Shown in pieces: positions 1-7,785 of a stretch of DNA of 43,831 bases. The notes under the pieces are model-generated. The model was not told the DNA's origin and searched no databases. It saw only the letters and a list, made by a program, of their open reading frames with translations. The stretch's first letter is position 1, and each line of letters starts with the position of its first letter. The stretch comes from an uncultured Lysobacter sp. (GTDB lineage Bacteria > Pseudomonadota > Gammaproteobacteria > Xanthomonadales > Xanthomonadaceae). The position numbers were made by a program, and so were the translations under genes. The stretch covers positions 1 to 43,831 of the forward strand of contig CAMLID010000024.1 of assembly GCA_946480055.1 (NCBI GenBank), read 5' to 3'.

Positions 1-494
1 ACCAGAAGGACCGCATCCTGACCTTCCTCAACCCCGAGTCCGATCCGCTGGGCACGGGCTGGAACATCATCCAGTCCAAGATCGCGATCGGCGCCGGCGG
101 CATGACCGGCAAGGGCTGGCTGCAGGGCTCGCAGTCGCACCTGAACTACCTGCCCGAACACACCACCGATTTCATCTTCGCCGTGCTCAGCGAGGAGTTC
201 GGCTGGCTGGGCGTGGCCGTGGTGCTGAGCCTGTACCTGTTCGTGGTCGGGCGCTGCCTGTGGATCGCGGCCGAGGCGCGCGACGGCTACTCGCGCCTGA
301 TCGCCGGCGCGCTGGGTCTGGCGTTCTTCGTCTACGTGATCGTCAACGGCGGCATGATCGCCGGCCTGCTGCCGGTGGTCGGCGTGCCGATGCCGCTGCT
401 GAGCTACGGCGGCACCTCGGCGGTCTCGCTGCTGGCCGGCCTGGGCGTGGTGATGGCGGTGCGCGCGCATCGGCCGGTGCATGGCGGGCGCTGA
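1..494 (+). CDS. rodA: RodA, peptidoglycan glycosyltransferase of the elongasome (3' part only)
   Basis: The 5' end is outside the window; codons are in phase from base 3. RodA is the SEDS-family membrane enzyme that polymerises lipid II during cell elongation with PBP2. The visible 163 residues contain the family's conserved periplasmic loop: QKDRILTFLNPE, then the segments IIQSKIAIGAGG, GKGWLQGSQSHL and HTTDFIFAVLSEEFGWLG. Hydrophobic membrane segments follow, with the closing motif VPMPLLSYGGTSAVS that distinguishes RodA/FtsW proteins. It heads the usual rodA-mltB-rlpA-dacA order, which makes RodA rather than FtsW the likely identity. The stop is TGA at 492-494. Confidence 0.95.
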   Translation, partial: QKDRILTFLNPESDPLGTGWNIIQSKIAIGAGGMTGKGWLQGSQSHLNYLPEHTTDFIFAVLSEEFGWLGVAVVLSLYLFVVGRCLWIAAEARDGYSRLIAGALGLAFFVYVIVNGGMIAGLLPVVGVPMPLLSYGGTSAVSLLAGLGVVMAVRAHRPVHGGR

Positions 495-529
495 AAAGCT
501 GAAGCGCTAGGCGCTGAGCTCCTGATTTT

Positions 530-615
530 CCTTCTCCCCGTGGGAGAAGGTGCCCGTAGGGCGGATGAGGGTCCGGGATGAGGTTTTAGCGGCGCGCTCG
601 CGCCGGACCCTCTCC
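530..615. repeat. palindromic intergenic repeat, CCTTCTCCC type
   Basis: Fills the gap between rodA and mltB (495-863), which otherwise holds no gene. CCTTCTCCC and GGGAGAAGG (530-550) form a hairpin, followed by TGCCCGTAGGGCGGATGAGGG. A second pair of arms (GAGGGTCCGG near 567-576 and CCGGACCCTC near 603-612) could form a larger stem. The same TGCCCG.AGGGCGGATGAGGG tail recurs at 6296-6316, so this is a dispersed element, not a gene-specific terminator. Confidence 0.75.
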
Positions 616-847
616 CCAACCCACACCCCTGCCTGACCGCATAGCGGCCGGGCGTTCGGTGCGGCGCGAGCCGGTGGCTCGCAAGCGCCGCCCCTCGCCC
701 CAGCGGGAGAGCGTTTCCAGGACGCGGTCGCTTCGTGGCTGCGTGCAGCGGTAATCCCGCTGCGCCCACTCTGCCCCGAATAAGCAACAAAACCTGACTA
801 TCGGCCGCGATCTTCCTGAATTCGCGGTTTTGGCGCCTGTTTTCGCG

Positions 848-856
848 TGCTACCCT
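848..856 (+). promoter_or_regulatory. extended -10 element abutting the mltB start
   Basis: TGCTACCCT (848-856) matches an extended -10 (TGn plus TAnnnT). Only 7 nt separate it from the mltB ATG at 864, so transcription would begin at or next to the start codon. A -35 candidate (TTTGGC at 829-834, 16 bp spacer) is weak. No Shine-Dalgarno sequence is visible. Confidence 0.4.
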
Positions 857-863
857 CGCGGCG

Positions 864-2027
864 ATGATTCGACGCCCCGACACCGTACGCCGCGCCTCTA
901 TTTGCGCGCTCACACTCGCCCTGGCGGCTTGCGCCACCCAGGCGCCGCCCCCGACTGCCGCCCAGCTCCAGCCGACGCCGGCGATCGTCGCCGCGCCCGC
1001 CGCCAAGCCCGATCCGCTGGCGCATCTGCCGCCGCCGGTGGTGCCGATGCCGATCGAGCAGGCCCGCGCCGCGTTCGCGCGCGATACCGCGGCCAAGTAT
1101 TCGATCGACCCGGCCTACATCGAATCGGTACTGGCCAAGGCGCAGATCCGCGACAGCATCGTCGCGGCGATGTCGCGCCCGGCCGAGGCCAAGCCCTGGC
1201 GCGACTACCGCCCGATCTTCGTCACCCAAAAGCGCATCGACGGCGGCCGCGCTTTCCTGGCCGAACACCGCGAGCAGCTCGCACGGGTCGAAGCGCAGAC
1301 CGGCGTGCCGGCGGAGATCATCGTCTCCATCCTCGGCGTCGAAACCAGCTTCGGCGGCAATACCGGCAGCTACCCGGTGATCGACGCGCTGTACACCCTG
1401 GCGTTCGCGTACCCGCGCACCGGCGACCCGGCCAAGGCCGAACGCGAGAACCGCCGCGAGGCCTTCTTCCGCGACGAGCTCGGCCAGTTGTTCGCGATGG
1501 GCAAGGAAACCGGGCTCGACGTGGCCACGCTGACCGGCAGCTACGCCGGCGCGATGGGCTGGGGCCAGTTCATGCCCTCCAGCTACCGCCAGTACGCGGT
1601 CGACGGCGACGGCGACGGCAAGAAGGACCTGTTCACCGATCTCGACGACGTGTTCGCCTCGGTCGCCAATTACTTCGTCAAGAAGGGCGGCTGGGTGCGC
1701 GGCGGCCCGATCGTGGTGCGCGCCAACCGCGACGCCACCGCTTTGGACTTCAAGCCCGACAATCTGGATCCGATCATTCCGCTCAGCGACCTGGCCGCGC
1801 GCGGCTATCGCCCGCTGGGCACGGTCGCGCCGAACGAAACGGCGACCTTGCTGAACCTGGAAGGCGTCGCCGGACCGGAGTATTGGCTCGGCTTCCGCAA
1901 CTTCTACGCGATCACCCGTTACAACATCTCCGCCCACTACGCGATGGCGGTGTATCAGTTGTCCGAGGCGATCGCCGGACGGGAGAACCCCTTGGCCACG
2001 AACAGCAACGGACAGCCTCCGGCATGA
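864..2027 (+). CDS. mltB: MltB-family lytic murein transglycosylase (lipoprotein)
   Basis: A 387-residue outer-membrane lipoprotein that cleaves the MurNAc-GlcNAc bond of peptidoglycan with formation of 1,6-anhydro-MurNAc (GH103 family). The N-terminus is a lipoprotein signal with lipobox L20-A-A-C23. The SLT_3 fold follows, with the catalytic glutamate E160 in the motif GVETSFGGNTGSYPV and the family motif GAMGWGQFMPSSYRQYAVDG. A proline-rich linker (residues 26-62) probably spans from the membrane to the wall. The stop overlaps the rlpA start by 4 bp (ATGA), so translation of the two is coupled. Confidence 0.93.
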   Translation: MIRRPDTVRRASICALTLALAACATQAPPPTAAQLQPTPAIVAAPAAKPDPLAHLPPPVVPMPIEQARAAFARDTAAKYSIDPAYIESVLAKAQIRDSIVAAMSRPAEAKPWRDYRPIFVTQKRIDGGRAFLAEHREQLARVEAQTGVPAEIIVSILGVETSFGGNTGSYPVIDALYTLAFAYPRTGDPAKAERENRREAFFRDELGQLFAMGKETGLDVATLTGSYAGAMGWGQFMPSSYRQYAVDGDGDGKKDLFTDLDDVFASVANYFVKKGGWVRGGPIVVRANRDATALDFKPDNLDPIIPLSDLAARGYRPLGTVAPNETATLLNLEGVAGPEYWLGFRNFYAITRYNISAHYAMAVYQLSEAIAGRENPLATNSNGQPPA

Positions 2028-3442
2028 AGCGGCTGATCGCCGCGATCCTGCCCCTGGCCCTGGTGGCCTGCGCTAGCGCCCCCAGGAAACCCGCTTCCCA
2101 GTCGGTCGCCTTGCCCGACCGCGGCGGCGTCGGCCGCAGCAATCTGCCGTCCTCGCAAGGACGCAAGAAGTCGCCGTACGCACCGGCCCAGGAAGACGTG
2201 GGCAAGCGCGGCAACTACACCGCCGGCGGCCTGTACGCGCCGGGCCAACGCGACAGCACGCCCGACCACGTGCCCGACGTCGACGCGATTCCCGAACCCG
2301 AGATCACCGCCGAGCCGCGCTCGCGTTTCGGCAACCGTTCGCCGTACACCGTGCTGGGCAAGACCTACCGCGTGCTCGACAACCACGACGATTACGTCGA
2401 GACCGGCACCGCGTCCTACTACGGCCAGAAATTCCACGGCCGCCGTACCTCCAACCTGGAGGTGTACGACATGTACGCCTTCACCGCCGCGCACAAATCG
2501 CTGCCGCTGCCGAGCTTCGCCCGCGTCACCAACCTCGACAACGGCAAGTCGGTGACCGTGCGCGTCAACGACCGCGGCCCGTTCCACGACGGCCGCGTGA
2601 TCGATCTCAGCTACGCCGCGGCAGTCAAGCTGGGCATCACCCAGCGCGGCACCGGCCGGGTCGAAGTGCGCGCCTTGCATCCGGGCGATGCGCCGCCGAC
2701 CTACGCCCGCGCCGCCAACAACCCGCCGCCGGCCGCTCCGGCCAAGCCGGTCGCAGCGCCGCCCAGCGCGATCGATCGGCTGGTGTCGGCGATGCCGGTC
2801 GCCAGCGCCGCCGCGGGCGAACTGCCGCCGGGCGCGCGCATCGCCACCGGCAAGCCGGCCAAGCCCGCGAGCGGGGCCGCCAAGCCGGCCGCCGCCGCTG
2901 CTGCCACCCCGGGCGGCGATTACCGCTTCGACATGATGCAGAACGGCAAGGCCATGAGCGCCGACGAGTTCGAGCTGTGGATGAAGTCGCGCCAGGTCCG
3001 CGTCGCCACCGGCAAGGCCGTGCGTATCGAGTCGGCGCCGCCGCGCAAGCTCAGCCGCGCCGAACGCCGCGCGCTGGAAAAGCGCCAGAAGGCCGAGGCG
3101 GTTGCCGCCGCCGCGCTGCCGGCACCGCCCAAGGCGCCGCCGCCGCCGACTCCGGCCAAGGCCGCGACCGTGGTCGCCGCCGCCATCGAACGCAACCCCG
3201 TGCCGCGCGACGGCGACGTGACCCTGCAGGTCGCCAGCTTCAGCGCGCGCAGCAACGCCGACCGCGCTCTGGGTATGCTCAAGAGCGCCGGCATCGACGA
3301 GGCCCGTCTGCTCGACGGCGACGCCAACGGCCAGAAGGTCTGGCGCCTGCGCGTGGGGCCCTTGCAGGCCGCCGCGGCGCCGGAACTTGCCGCGCGCATC
3401 GTCGGTCTGGGGTTCGGACAACCGCAGCGCGTGCGCGACTGA
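2024..3442 (+). CDS. rlpA: RlpA, septal ring lytic transglycosylase lipoprotein
   Basis: 472 residues, starting at the ATG that overlaps the mltB stop; this start gives a clean lipoprotein signal (MKRLIAAILPLALVAC, lipid attachment at C16), whereas upstream extension lies inside mltB. The double-psi beta-barrel domain carries TGTASYYGQKFHGRRTSN and VRVNDRGPFHDGRVIDLS, the RlpA signature. A long Ala/Pro/Lys-rich linker leads to a C-terminal SPOR domain (from about VTLQVASFSARSNADRAL) that binds denuded septal glycan. In Pseudomonas, RlpA cleaves glycan strands lacking stem peptides and helps daughter cells separate. It acts with the neighbouring wall enzymes MltB and the D,D-carboxypeptidase. 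Confidence 0.94.
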   Translation: MKRLIAAILPLALVACASAPRKPASQSVALPDRGGVGRSNLPSSQGRKKSPYAPAQEDVGKRGNYTAGGLYAPGQRDSTPDHVPDVDAIPEPEITAEPRSRFGNRSPYTVLGKTYRVLDNHDDYVETGTASYYGQKFHGRRTSNLEVYDMYAFTAAHKSLPLPSFARVTNLDNGKSVTVRVNDRGPFHDGRVIDLSYAAAVKLGITQRGTGRVEVRALHPGDAPPTYARAANNPPPAAPAKPVAAPPSAIDRLVSAMPVASAAAGELPPGARIATGKPAKPASGAAKPAAAAAATPGGDYRFDMMQNGKAMSADEFELWMKSRQVRVATGKAVRIESAPPRKLSRAERRALEKRQKAEAVAAAALPAPPKAPPPPTPAKAATVVAAAIERNPVPRDGDVTLQVASFSARSNADRALGMLKSAGIDEARLLDGDANGQKVWRLRVGPLQAAAAPELAARIVGLGFGQPQRVRD

Positions 3443-3462
3443 GCGCGCAGGAGCTACACCTC

Positions 3463-3482
3463 GCTCCGGATGCGTCCGGAGC
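3463..3482 (+). terminator. hairpin after rlpA, no T tract
   Basis: GCTCCGGA-TGCG-TCCGGAGC is a perfect 8-bp stem with a 4-nt loop 20 nt after the rlpA stop. Because no T run follows, intrinsic termination is uncertain; it may stabilise the mRNA end. Confidence 0.35.
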
Positions 3483-3653
3483 TGCGCGGGGCAGGACGTC
3501 CCGCCGTCGATCGCGGCCCGGGACGGCCGCATCGAATAGACGGGGAGGGCGCAGGCCCGGCCCCGCCGATCTGGAACGCCTCGGACGGGCGGCTCCAGCG
3601 CAGAATTCCCAGCCCAGGCCGGCACGAGACCGGCTCCCCGGAGTAGTAGAACG

Positions 3654-4886
3654 ATGAAAGCCCGCTTCACCCCCCGCGCTGCCGCGCTCGCCGCGCTGAC
3701 CGCCGCCTGCCTGGTCACGACCACCGCCGGCCTGGTCTTCGCGCAGTCGCCCGTTCCGAAGCCCGCCGCGGCCCTGCCGCCGGCCAGCGATTCGCTGCCG
3801 GTGCCGCCGCCCCCGGCGATCAAGGCCAGCGCCTGGGTGCTGATGGACGCCGCCAGCGGCAACGTGCTCGCCGGTGAGAACATCGACACCCGCGTCGAGC
3901 CGGCCAGCATCACCAAGGTCATGACCAGCTACGTGATCGCCGCCGAGCTCAAGGGCGGCAAGATCAAGGACAGCGACCTGGTGATGATGACCGAGAACGC
4001 CTGGCGCAAGGGCGGCGCGGCCACCGACGGCAGCTACTCCGGCTTCGAGGTCAACAAGACCGCGCCGCTGATCGACATGGAAAAGGGCATGGTGGTGCAG
4101 TCCGGCAACGATGCCGCGATCGCCCTGGCCGAGCACGTCGCCGGCAGCGAGGACGCCTTCGCCGCGCTGATGAACCAGTACGCCGCGCGCATCGGCATGA
4201 AGAACTCGCACTTCATGAACCCGCACGGCCTGTCGCAGGAAAACCACTACTCGAGCGCGCGCGACCTGGCCCTGCTCGGGCGTGCGCTGATCCACGATTT
4301 CCCGGTCGCGTACTCGTACAACAAGATCAAGGAACTCAAGGTCGGTCCGATCCAGCAGATGAATCGCAACCGCCTGCTGTGGCGCGATCCCTCGGTCGAC
4401 GGCATCAAGACCGGCCACCACTCCGGCGCCGGCTACTGCCTGATGGGCTCGGCCCTGCGCGGCGACCAGCGCCTGATCTCGGTGGTGATGGGTTCGACCT
4501 CCGACGATCAGCGCACCGTCGACAGCCAGGCGCTGCTGAACTGGGGCTTCCGCTTCTACGAAACCCACCGCCTCTACGACGCCGGCAAGTCCATCGCCAA
4601 GCAGAAGGTCTGGAAGGGCGCGGCCGACGAAGCCCAGCTCGGCGTCGCCGAGCCGCTGCTGGTCACCGTGCCGCGCGGCAAGTACGCCCAGCTCAAGCCG
4701 AGCATGGATGTCAGCAAGACCCTGGTCGCCCCGATCAAGAAGGGCCAGGCCGTGGGCACGGTCAAGGTCGTCCTGGACGGCAAAGTCATCGCCCAGCGCC
4801 CGCTGGTCGCGCTCAACGCGATCGAAGAGGGCGGCTTCTTCAAGCGCCTGTGGGACGAGTTCTGGATGTGGTGGGAGTCGGAATAA
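3654..4886 (+). CDS. dacC: D-alanyl-D-alanine carboxypeptidase (PBP5/6 type)
   Basis: A 410-residue periplasmic enzyme that removes the terminal D-Ala from pentapeptide stems and so limits cross-linking. It has a signal peptide (residues 1-30, ending VFAQ) and all three penicillin-binding motifs: S85-I-T-K88 (nucleophile S85), S150-G-N152 and K252-T-G254. The C-terminus ends in an amphipathic, tryptophan-rich helix (FFKRLWDEFWMWW), the membrane anchor typical of PBP5. The length matches the family. It follows rlpA by 211 bp and completes the rodA-mltB-rlpA-dac cluster. The symbol dacA would be equally defensible. Confidence 0.94.
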   Translation: MKARFTPRAAALAALTAACLVTTTAGLVFAQSPVPKPAAALPPASDSLPVPPPPAIKASAWVLMDAASGNVLAGENIDTRVEPASITKVMTSYVIAAELKGGKIKDSDLVMMTENAWRKGGAATDGSYSGFEVNKTAPLIDMEKGMVVQSGNDAAIALAEHVAGSEDAFAALMNQYAARIGMKNSHFMNPHGLSQENHYSSARDLALLGRALIHDFPVAYSYNKIKELKVGPIQQMNRNRLLWRDPSVDGIKTGHHSGAGYCLMGSALRGDQRLISVVMGSTSDDQRTVDSQALLNWGFRFYETHRLYDAGKSIAKQKVWKGAADEAQLGVAEPLLVTVPRGKYAQLKPSMDVSKTLVAPIKKGQAVGTVKVVLDGKVIAQRPLVALNAIEEGGFFKRLWDEFWMWWESE

Positions 4887-4916
4887 GCGACCCGCGCATC
4901 GCAGCGCGGCGCGATG

Positions 4917-4942
4917 AAAAGGCCGGCGCAAGCCGGCCTTTT
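4917..4942 (+). terminator. rho-independent terminator after the carboxypeptidase gene
   Basis: Arms AAAAGGCCGGC and GCCGGCCTTTT with loop GCAA make an 11-bp stem that ends in a T run. Because of its symmetry it can also end transcription from the convergent small gene at 4989-5192. Confidence 0.85.
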
Positions 4943-4988
4943 CGTTGCTGCACCATAGGATGCGGCGGTCCGGCGTCCGGTTCGGACG

Positions 4989-5192
4989 TCAGAACCGCAG
5001 GAAATACGGAATCGCCGCCAGCCCCGCGCCGATCAGCACCATCGCCCAGTTGTTCGAGACGAAGTAGGGGAAGACCATCAGCCCGAGTCCGCACAGCAGC
5101 GGCACCGGGGCGCCCTGGCGCTTGCCGTACATGAAGTAGCCCAGGCCGATCGAGCCGAACAGCAAGCCCCACCAGAGCGACGCTGTATTCAT
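4989..5192 (-). CDS. small two-helix inner-membrane protein of unknown function
   Basis: 67 residues, mostly hydrophobic: segments around SLWWGLLFGSIGLGYFMYG and MVLIGAGLAAIPYFLRF with a third apolar stretch between them (LLCGLGLMVFPYFV). A good Shine-Dalgarno (AGGAGA) lies 9 nt before the ATG. It is the only minus-strand gene inside the wall/lipoate cluster and converges on the carboxypeptidase gene across the terminator. Similar short proteins are common in Xanthomonadaceae but I recognise no function. Confidence 0.75.
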   Translation of the reverse strand: MNTASLWWGLLFGSIGLGYFMYGKRQGAPVPLLCGLGLMVFPYFVSNNWAMVLIGAGLAAIPYFLRF

Positions 5193-5238
5193 CTGCTGTG
5201 TCTCCTGGAACCGATGCCTGAGCGCATCCTACGCCGGG

Positions 5239-5267
5239 TTGGGTTCGGGCTTCCGCGGACCCATAAT
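5239..5267 (+). promoter_or_regulatory. ybeD promoter, predicted leaderless
   Basis: -35 TTGGGT (5239-5244), 17-bp spacer, -10 CATAAT (5262-5267). The ATG at 5274 is 6 nt beyond the -10, so the predicted transcript starts on or within a base of the start codon. No Shine-Dalgarno is visible, consistent with a leaderless mRNA. Confidence 0.5.
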
Positions 5268-5273
5268 CGGCGC

Positions 5274-5552
5274 ATGAACATCAACTCCGACAACCCCGAT
5301 CACGGCTTCCAGTTTCCCGGTACTTTCGAGCTCAGCGCCATGGGCTCGGCCGAGGCCGGGCTGGAGCGCGAGCTGCCGCAGCTGCTGATCGGCGCCGGCA
5401 TCGAAGTCGAGGCCGAAACCATCCAGTGGAAGCATTCGGCCAGCGGCAAGTACGTGTCGGTGCGGATCAGCTTCCGCGCCGTCAGCCGCGAGCAGTACGA
5501 CCTGGCCCACCAGGTGTTGCGCGACCACCCGGAAGTGAAGTGGACGCTGTAA
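5274..5552 (+). CDS. ybeD: YbeD/DUF493 family small regulatory-fold protein
   Basis: 92 residues starting [16 protein letters not shown]. The FQFPG...FELSAMG start and the closing EVKWTL match the DUF493 family, which has an ACT-like ferredoxin fold and is usually placed between dacA and lipB in proteobacteria. The biochemical role is unknown; the fold suggests small-molecule binding and the context suggests a link to lipoate metabolism. The lipB start lies inside its 3' end. Confidence 0.9.
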   Translation: MNINSDNPDHGFQFPGTFELSAMGSAEAGLERELPQLLIGAGIEVEAETIQWKHSASGKYVSVRISFRAVSREQYDLAHQVLRDHPEVKWTL

Positions 5553-6232
5553 TCGACGCGGTCGCGGCGGTGCTGGGCGGCGCTGGCCGCTTGCCGGCCG
5601 CGCAGCTGCGCGACCTCGGCCGTCAGCCCTACGAGCCGGTCTGGCGTGCGATGCAGGCCTTCACCGACGCCCGCGACGCCGACACCCCCGACGAGCTGTG
5701 GCTGGTCGAGCACGACCCGGTGTTCACCCTGGGCCAGGCCGGCAAGGACGAGCACGTGCTGATGCCGGGCGACATCCCGGTGCTGCACGTCGACCGCGGT
5801 GGCCAGGTGACCTACCACGGCCCCGGCCAGATCGTGCTGTACCCGCTGCTGGACCTGCGCCGGCTCAAGGTCGGCGTGCGCGAGTACGTGGACCGGATCG
5901 AGCAGGCGGTGATCGACACCCTGGGCGAGTGGAACATCGAGGGCGGCCGCCGCGACGGCGCACCCGGCGTCTACGTCGCCGGGGCCAAGGTCATGGCCCT
6001 GGGCATCCGGGTCCGCCGCGGCTGCACCTTCCACGGCCTGGCCTTCAATATCGCCATGGACCTGTCGCCCTACCAGCGCATCAATCCCTGTGGATACCAG
6101 GGGTTGCAGGTGACCTCGGTGGTAGACTTGGGCGGCCCGTCCGGGCTGGACGCGGTCAAGCCGGTCCTGGTCGATCACCTGGCCCGGCAGTTCGGCCTGA
6201 CGGTGGAAGCCGCCGAGCCGTTGAGCTTCTGA
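5540..6232 (+). CDS. lipB: LipB, octanoyl-[acyl carrier protein]:protein N-octanoyltransferase
   Basis: Transfers octanoyl from octanoyl-ACP to lipoyl domains, the first step of endogenous lipoate synthesis. I choose the GTG at 5540 (GGAAG 4 nt upstream), giving 230 residues and the family's usual beginning; a GTG at 5570 is possible. The next upstream start would add 38 residues that are just the ybeD gene read out of frame. Conserved motifs: [12 protein letters not shown], the acyl-binding lysine K150 in [19 protein letters not shown], and the catalytic cysteine C184 in INPCGYQG. It overlaps ybeD by 13 bp. Confidence 0.93.
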   Translation: MDAVIDAVAAVLGGAGRLPAAQLRDLGRQPYEPVWRAMQAFTDARDADTPDELWLVEHDPVFTLGQAGKDEHVLMPGDIPVLHVDRGGQVTYHGPGQIVLYPLLDLRRLKVGVREYVDRIEQAVIDTLGEWNIEGGRRDGAPGVYVAGAKVMALGIRVRRGCTFHGLAFNIAMDLSPYQRINPCGYQGLQVTSVVDLGGPSGLDAVKPVLVDHLARQFGLTVEAAEPLSF

Positions 6233-6240
6233 TTTCCCTG

Positions 6241-6316
6241 CTCCCGCAAGCGGGAGCGGGTGCTTGATTTTCCTTCTCCCGCCAGCGGGAGAAGGTGCCC
6301 GAAGGGCGGATGAGGG
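6241..6316. repeat. palindromic intergenic repeats, CCTTCTCCC type
   Basis: Two adjacent hairpins between lipB and lipA: CTCCCGCAAGCGGGAG (6241-6256), then CCTTCTCCC...GGGAGAAGG (6272-6295), followed by TGCCCGAAGGGCGGATGAGGG (6296-6316). The second hairpin and tail match the copy at 530-571 almost exactly. Confidence 0.8.
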
Positions 6317-6422
6317 CGCGCGAATCCGCCAGCCGCCGCGATCGTCGCGGTGCCTGCCCTCACCTCAGCCCTCTTCCGCTTCCAGGAAGAGGGGGCCAAA
6401 CGACAAGAGTTAACGCAGCGCC

Positions 6423-7457
6423 ATGACCGATCCCGCCTCCAAGACCATCCCGCTCACGGTCGTCAGCGGTGGCGCGCCCGACGCGCCGGCGGTGCTGCAG
6501 TCGACCACGATGACGCCGGGAGCCAAGCAGCTCGGCGGCGACAAGATCAACCGCTCGCCGGTGCAGTTCGTCGACGCCCCGGTGCTGCGCAAGCCGTCCT
6601 GGATCCGTGTGCGCATCCCCTCGGGCAACTCGGTCGCCCAACTCAAGGCCAAGCTGCGCGAGAACCGCCTGGTCACGGTCTGCGAAGAGGCCAGCTGCCC
6701 GAACATCCACGAGTGCTTCAGCCACGGCACCGCGACCTTCATGATCCTGGGCGAGGTCTGCACGCGCCGCTGCTCGTTCTGCGACGTCGCCCACGGCCGG
6801 CCCAAGCCGCCGGACGCGAGCGAACCGGCCAACCTGGCCCGCACCGTCGCCGACATGGGCCTGAAGTACGTGGTCATCACCAGCGTCGATCGCGACGACC
6901 TGCGCGACGGCGGTGCCCAGCACTTCGTCGACTGCATCGCCGCGGTCCGCAGCGAGAGCCCGCGCACCAAGATCGAGATCCTCACGCCCGACTTCCGCGG
7001 CAAGGGCCGCATGGAGCGCGCGCTGGAGATCCTGAACACCAATCCGCCGGACGTGTTCAACCACAACGTCGAGACCGTGCCGGACCTGTACAGCAACGTC
7101 CGCCCGGGCGCCGACTACCAGTGGTCGCTGACCCTGCTGCAGAAGTTCAAGGCCCAGCATCCGGAGGTCGCGACCAAGTCCGGCATCATGCTCGGCCTGG
7201 GCGAGACCATGGAGCAGGTGCAGGCCACGCTGCGCGACCTGCGCGCGCACGACGTCGACATGATCACCATCGGCCAGTACCTGCAGCCGACCCCGCACCA
7301 CCACCCGGTGCTGCGCTACTGGACCCCGGACGAGTTCAAGGAACTCGAGCTCTACGGCATGGCGCTGGGCTTCACCCACGTCGCCTCGGGCCCGCTGGTG
7401 CGCTCGTCCTACCACGCCGACCGCCAGGCGATCGAAGCCGGCTTCGCCGCCGCCTGA
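6423..7457 (+). CDS. lipA: LipA, lipoyl synthase (radical SAM)
   Basis: Inserts two sulfurs into protein-bound octanoyl groups. 344 residues with both iron-sulfur sites: the auxiliary, sacrificed cluster ligands C87, C92 and C98 ([12 protein letters not shown]) and the radical-SAM triad C113, C117 and C120 (CTRRCSFC). The C-terminal R-S-S-Y motif (VRSSYHAD) supplies the serine ligand of the auxiliary cluster. An N-terminal extension of about 50 residues is typical of gammaproteobacterial LipA. It works on the product of the upstream LipB; a REP-like pair of hairpins separates the two genes. Confidence 0.97.
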   Translation: MTDPASKTIPLTVVSGGAPDAPAVLQSTTMTPGAKQLGGDKINRSPVQFVDAPVLRKPSWIRVRIPSGNSVAQLKAKLRENRLVTVCEEASCPNIHECFSHGTATFMILGEVCTRRCSFCDVAHGRPKPPDASEPANLARTVADMGLKYVVITSVDRDDLRDGGAQHFVDCIAAVRSESPRTKIEILTPDFRGKGRMERALEILNTNPPDVFNHNVETVPDLYSNVRPGADYQWSLTLLQKFKAQHPEVATKSGIMLGLGETMEQVQATLRDLRAHDVDMITIGQYLQPTPHHHPVLRYWTPDEFKELELYGMALGFTHVASGPLVRSSYHADRQAIEAGFAAA

Positions 7458-7785
7458 TCGCGCCGCGCCCGCAAGGGCGCCGCGTACGCGCGCCGACCGC
7501 CCCGTTTCGACGCCCCATTTCGAATGGGCGCGGGCCGCGGCCGGGCTCGCCGATGGCCGAATGCCTGCCGTCAGGCCGTGACCGATCGACCTGTCGACGG
7601 CTCATCTGACGTGCCGGCGTAACGCCCGGCTAACGTCCCGCTAACCCCTGTCGTCGCGAACCTGAACGCCATTCGCCCCCGGATGCCCGAAACCGTTGCT
7701 GCCGCGCGTGACAGGCACGGCAACTTTCGGCACTGTGGGCTTGTCCAATCCCGCTACATCCTCGACGCCTAGGCCAAGCTCGGCC
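7458..7785. other. intergenic region between lipA and prc
   Basis: No gene is supported here. It holds a hairpin GCGCCC-GCAA-GGGCGC (7465-7480) just after lipA, without a T tract, and two tandem 11-bp units TAACGCCCGGC / TAACGTCCCGC (7620-7641) followed by TAAC. The tandem units could be regulator half-sites for prc but match no motif I know. Confidence 0.4.
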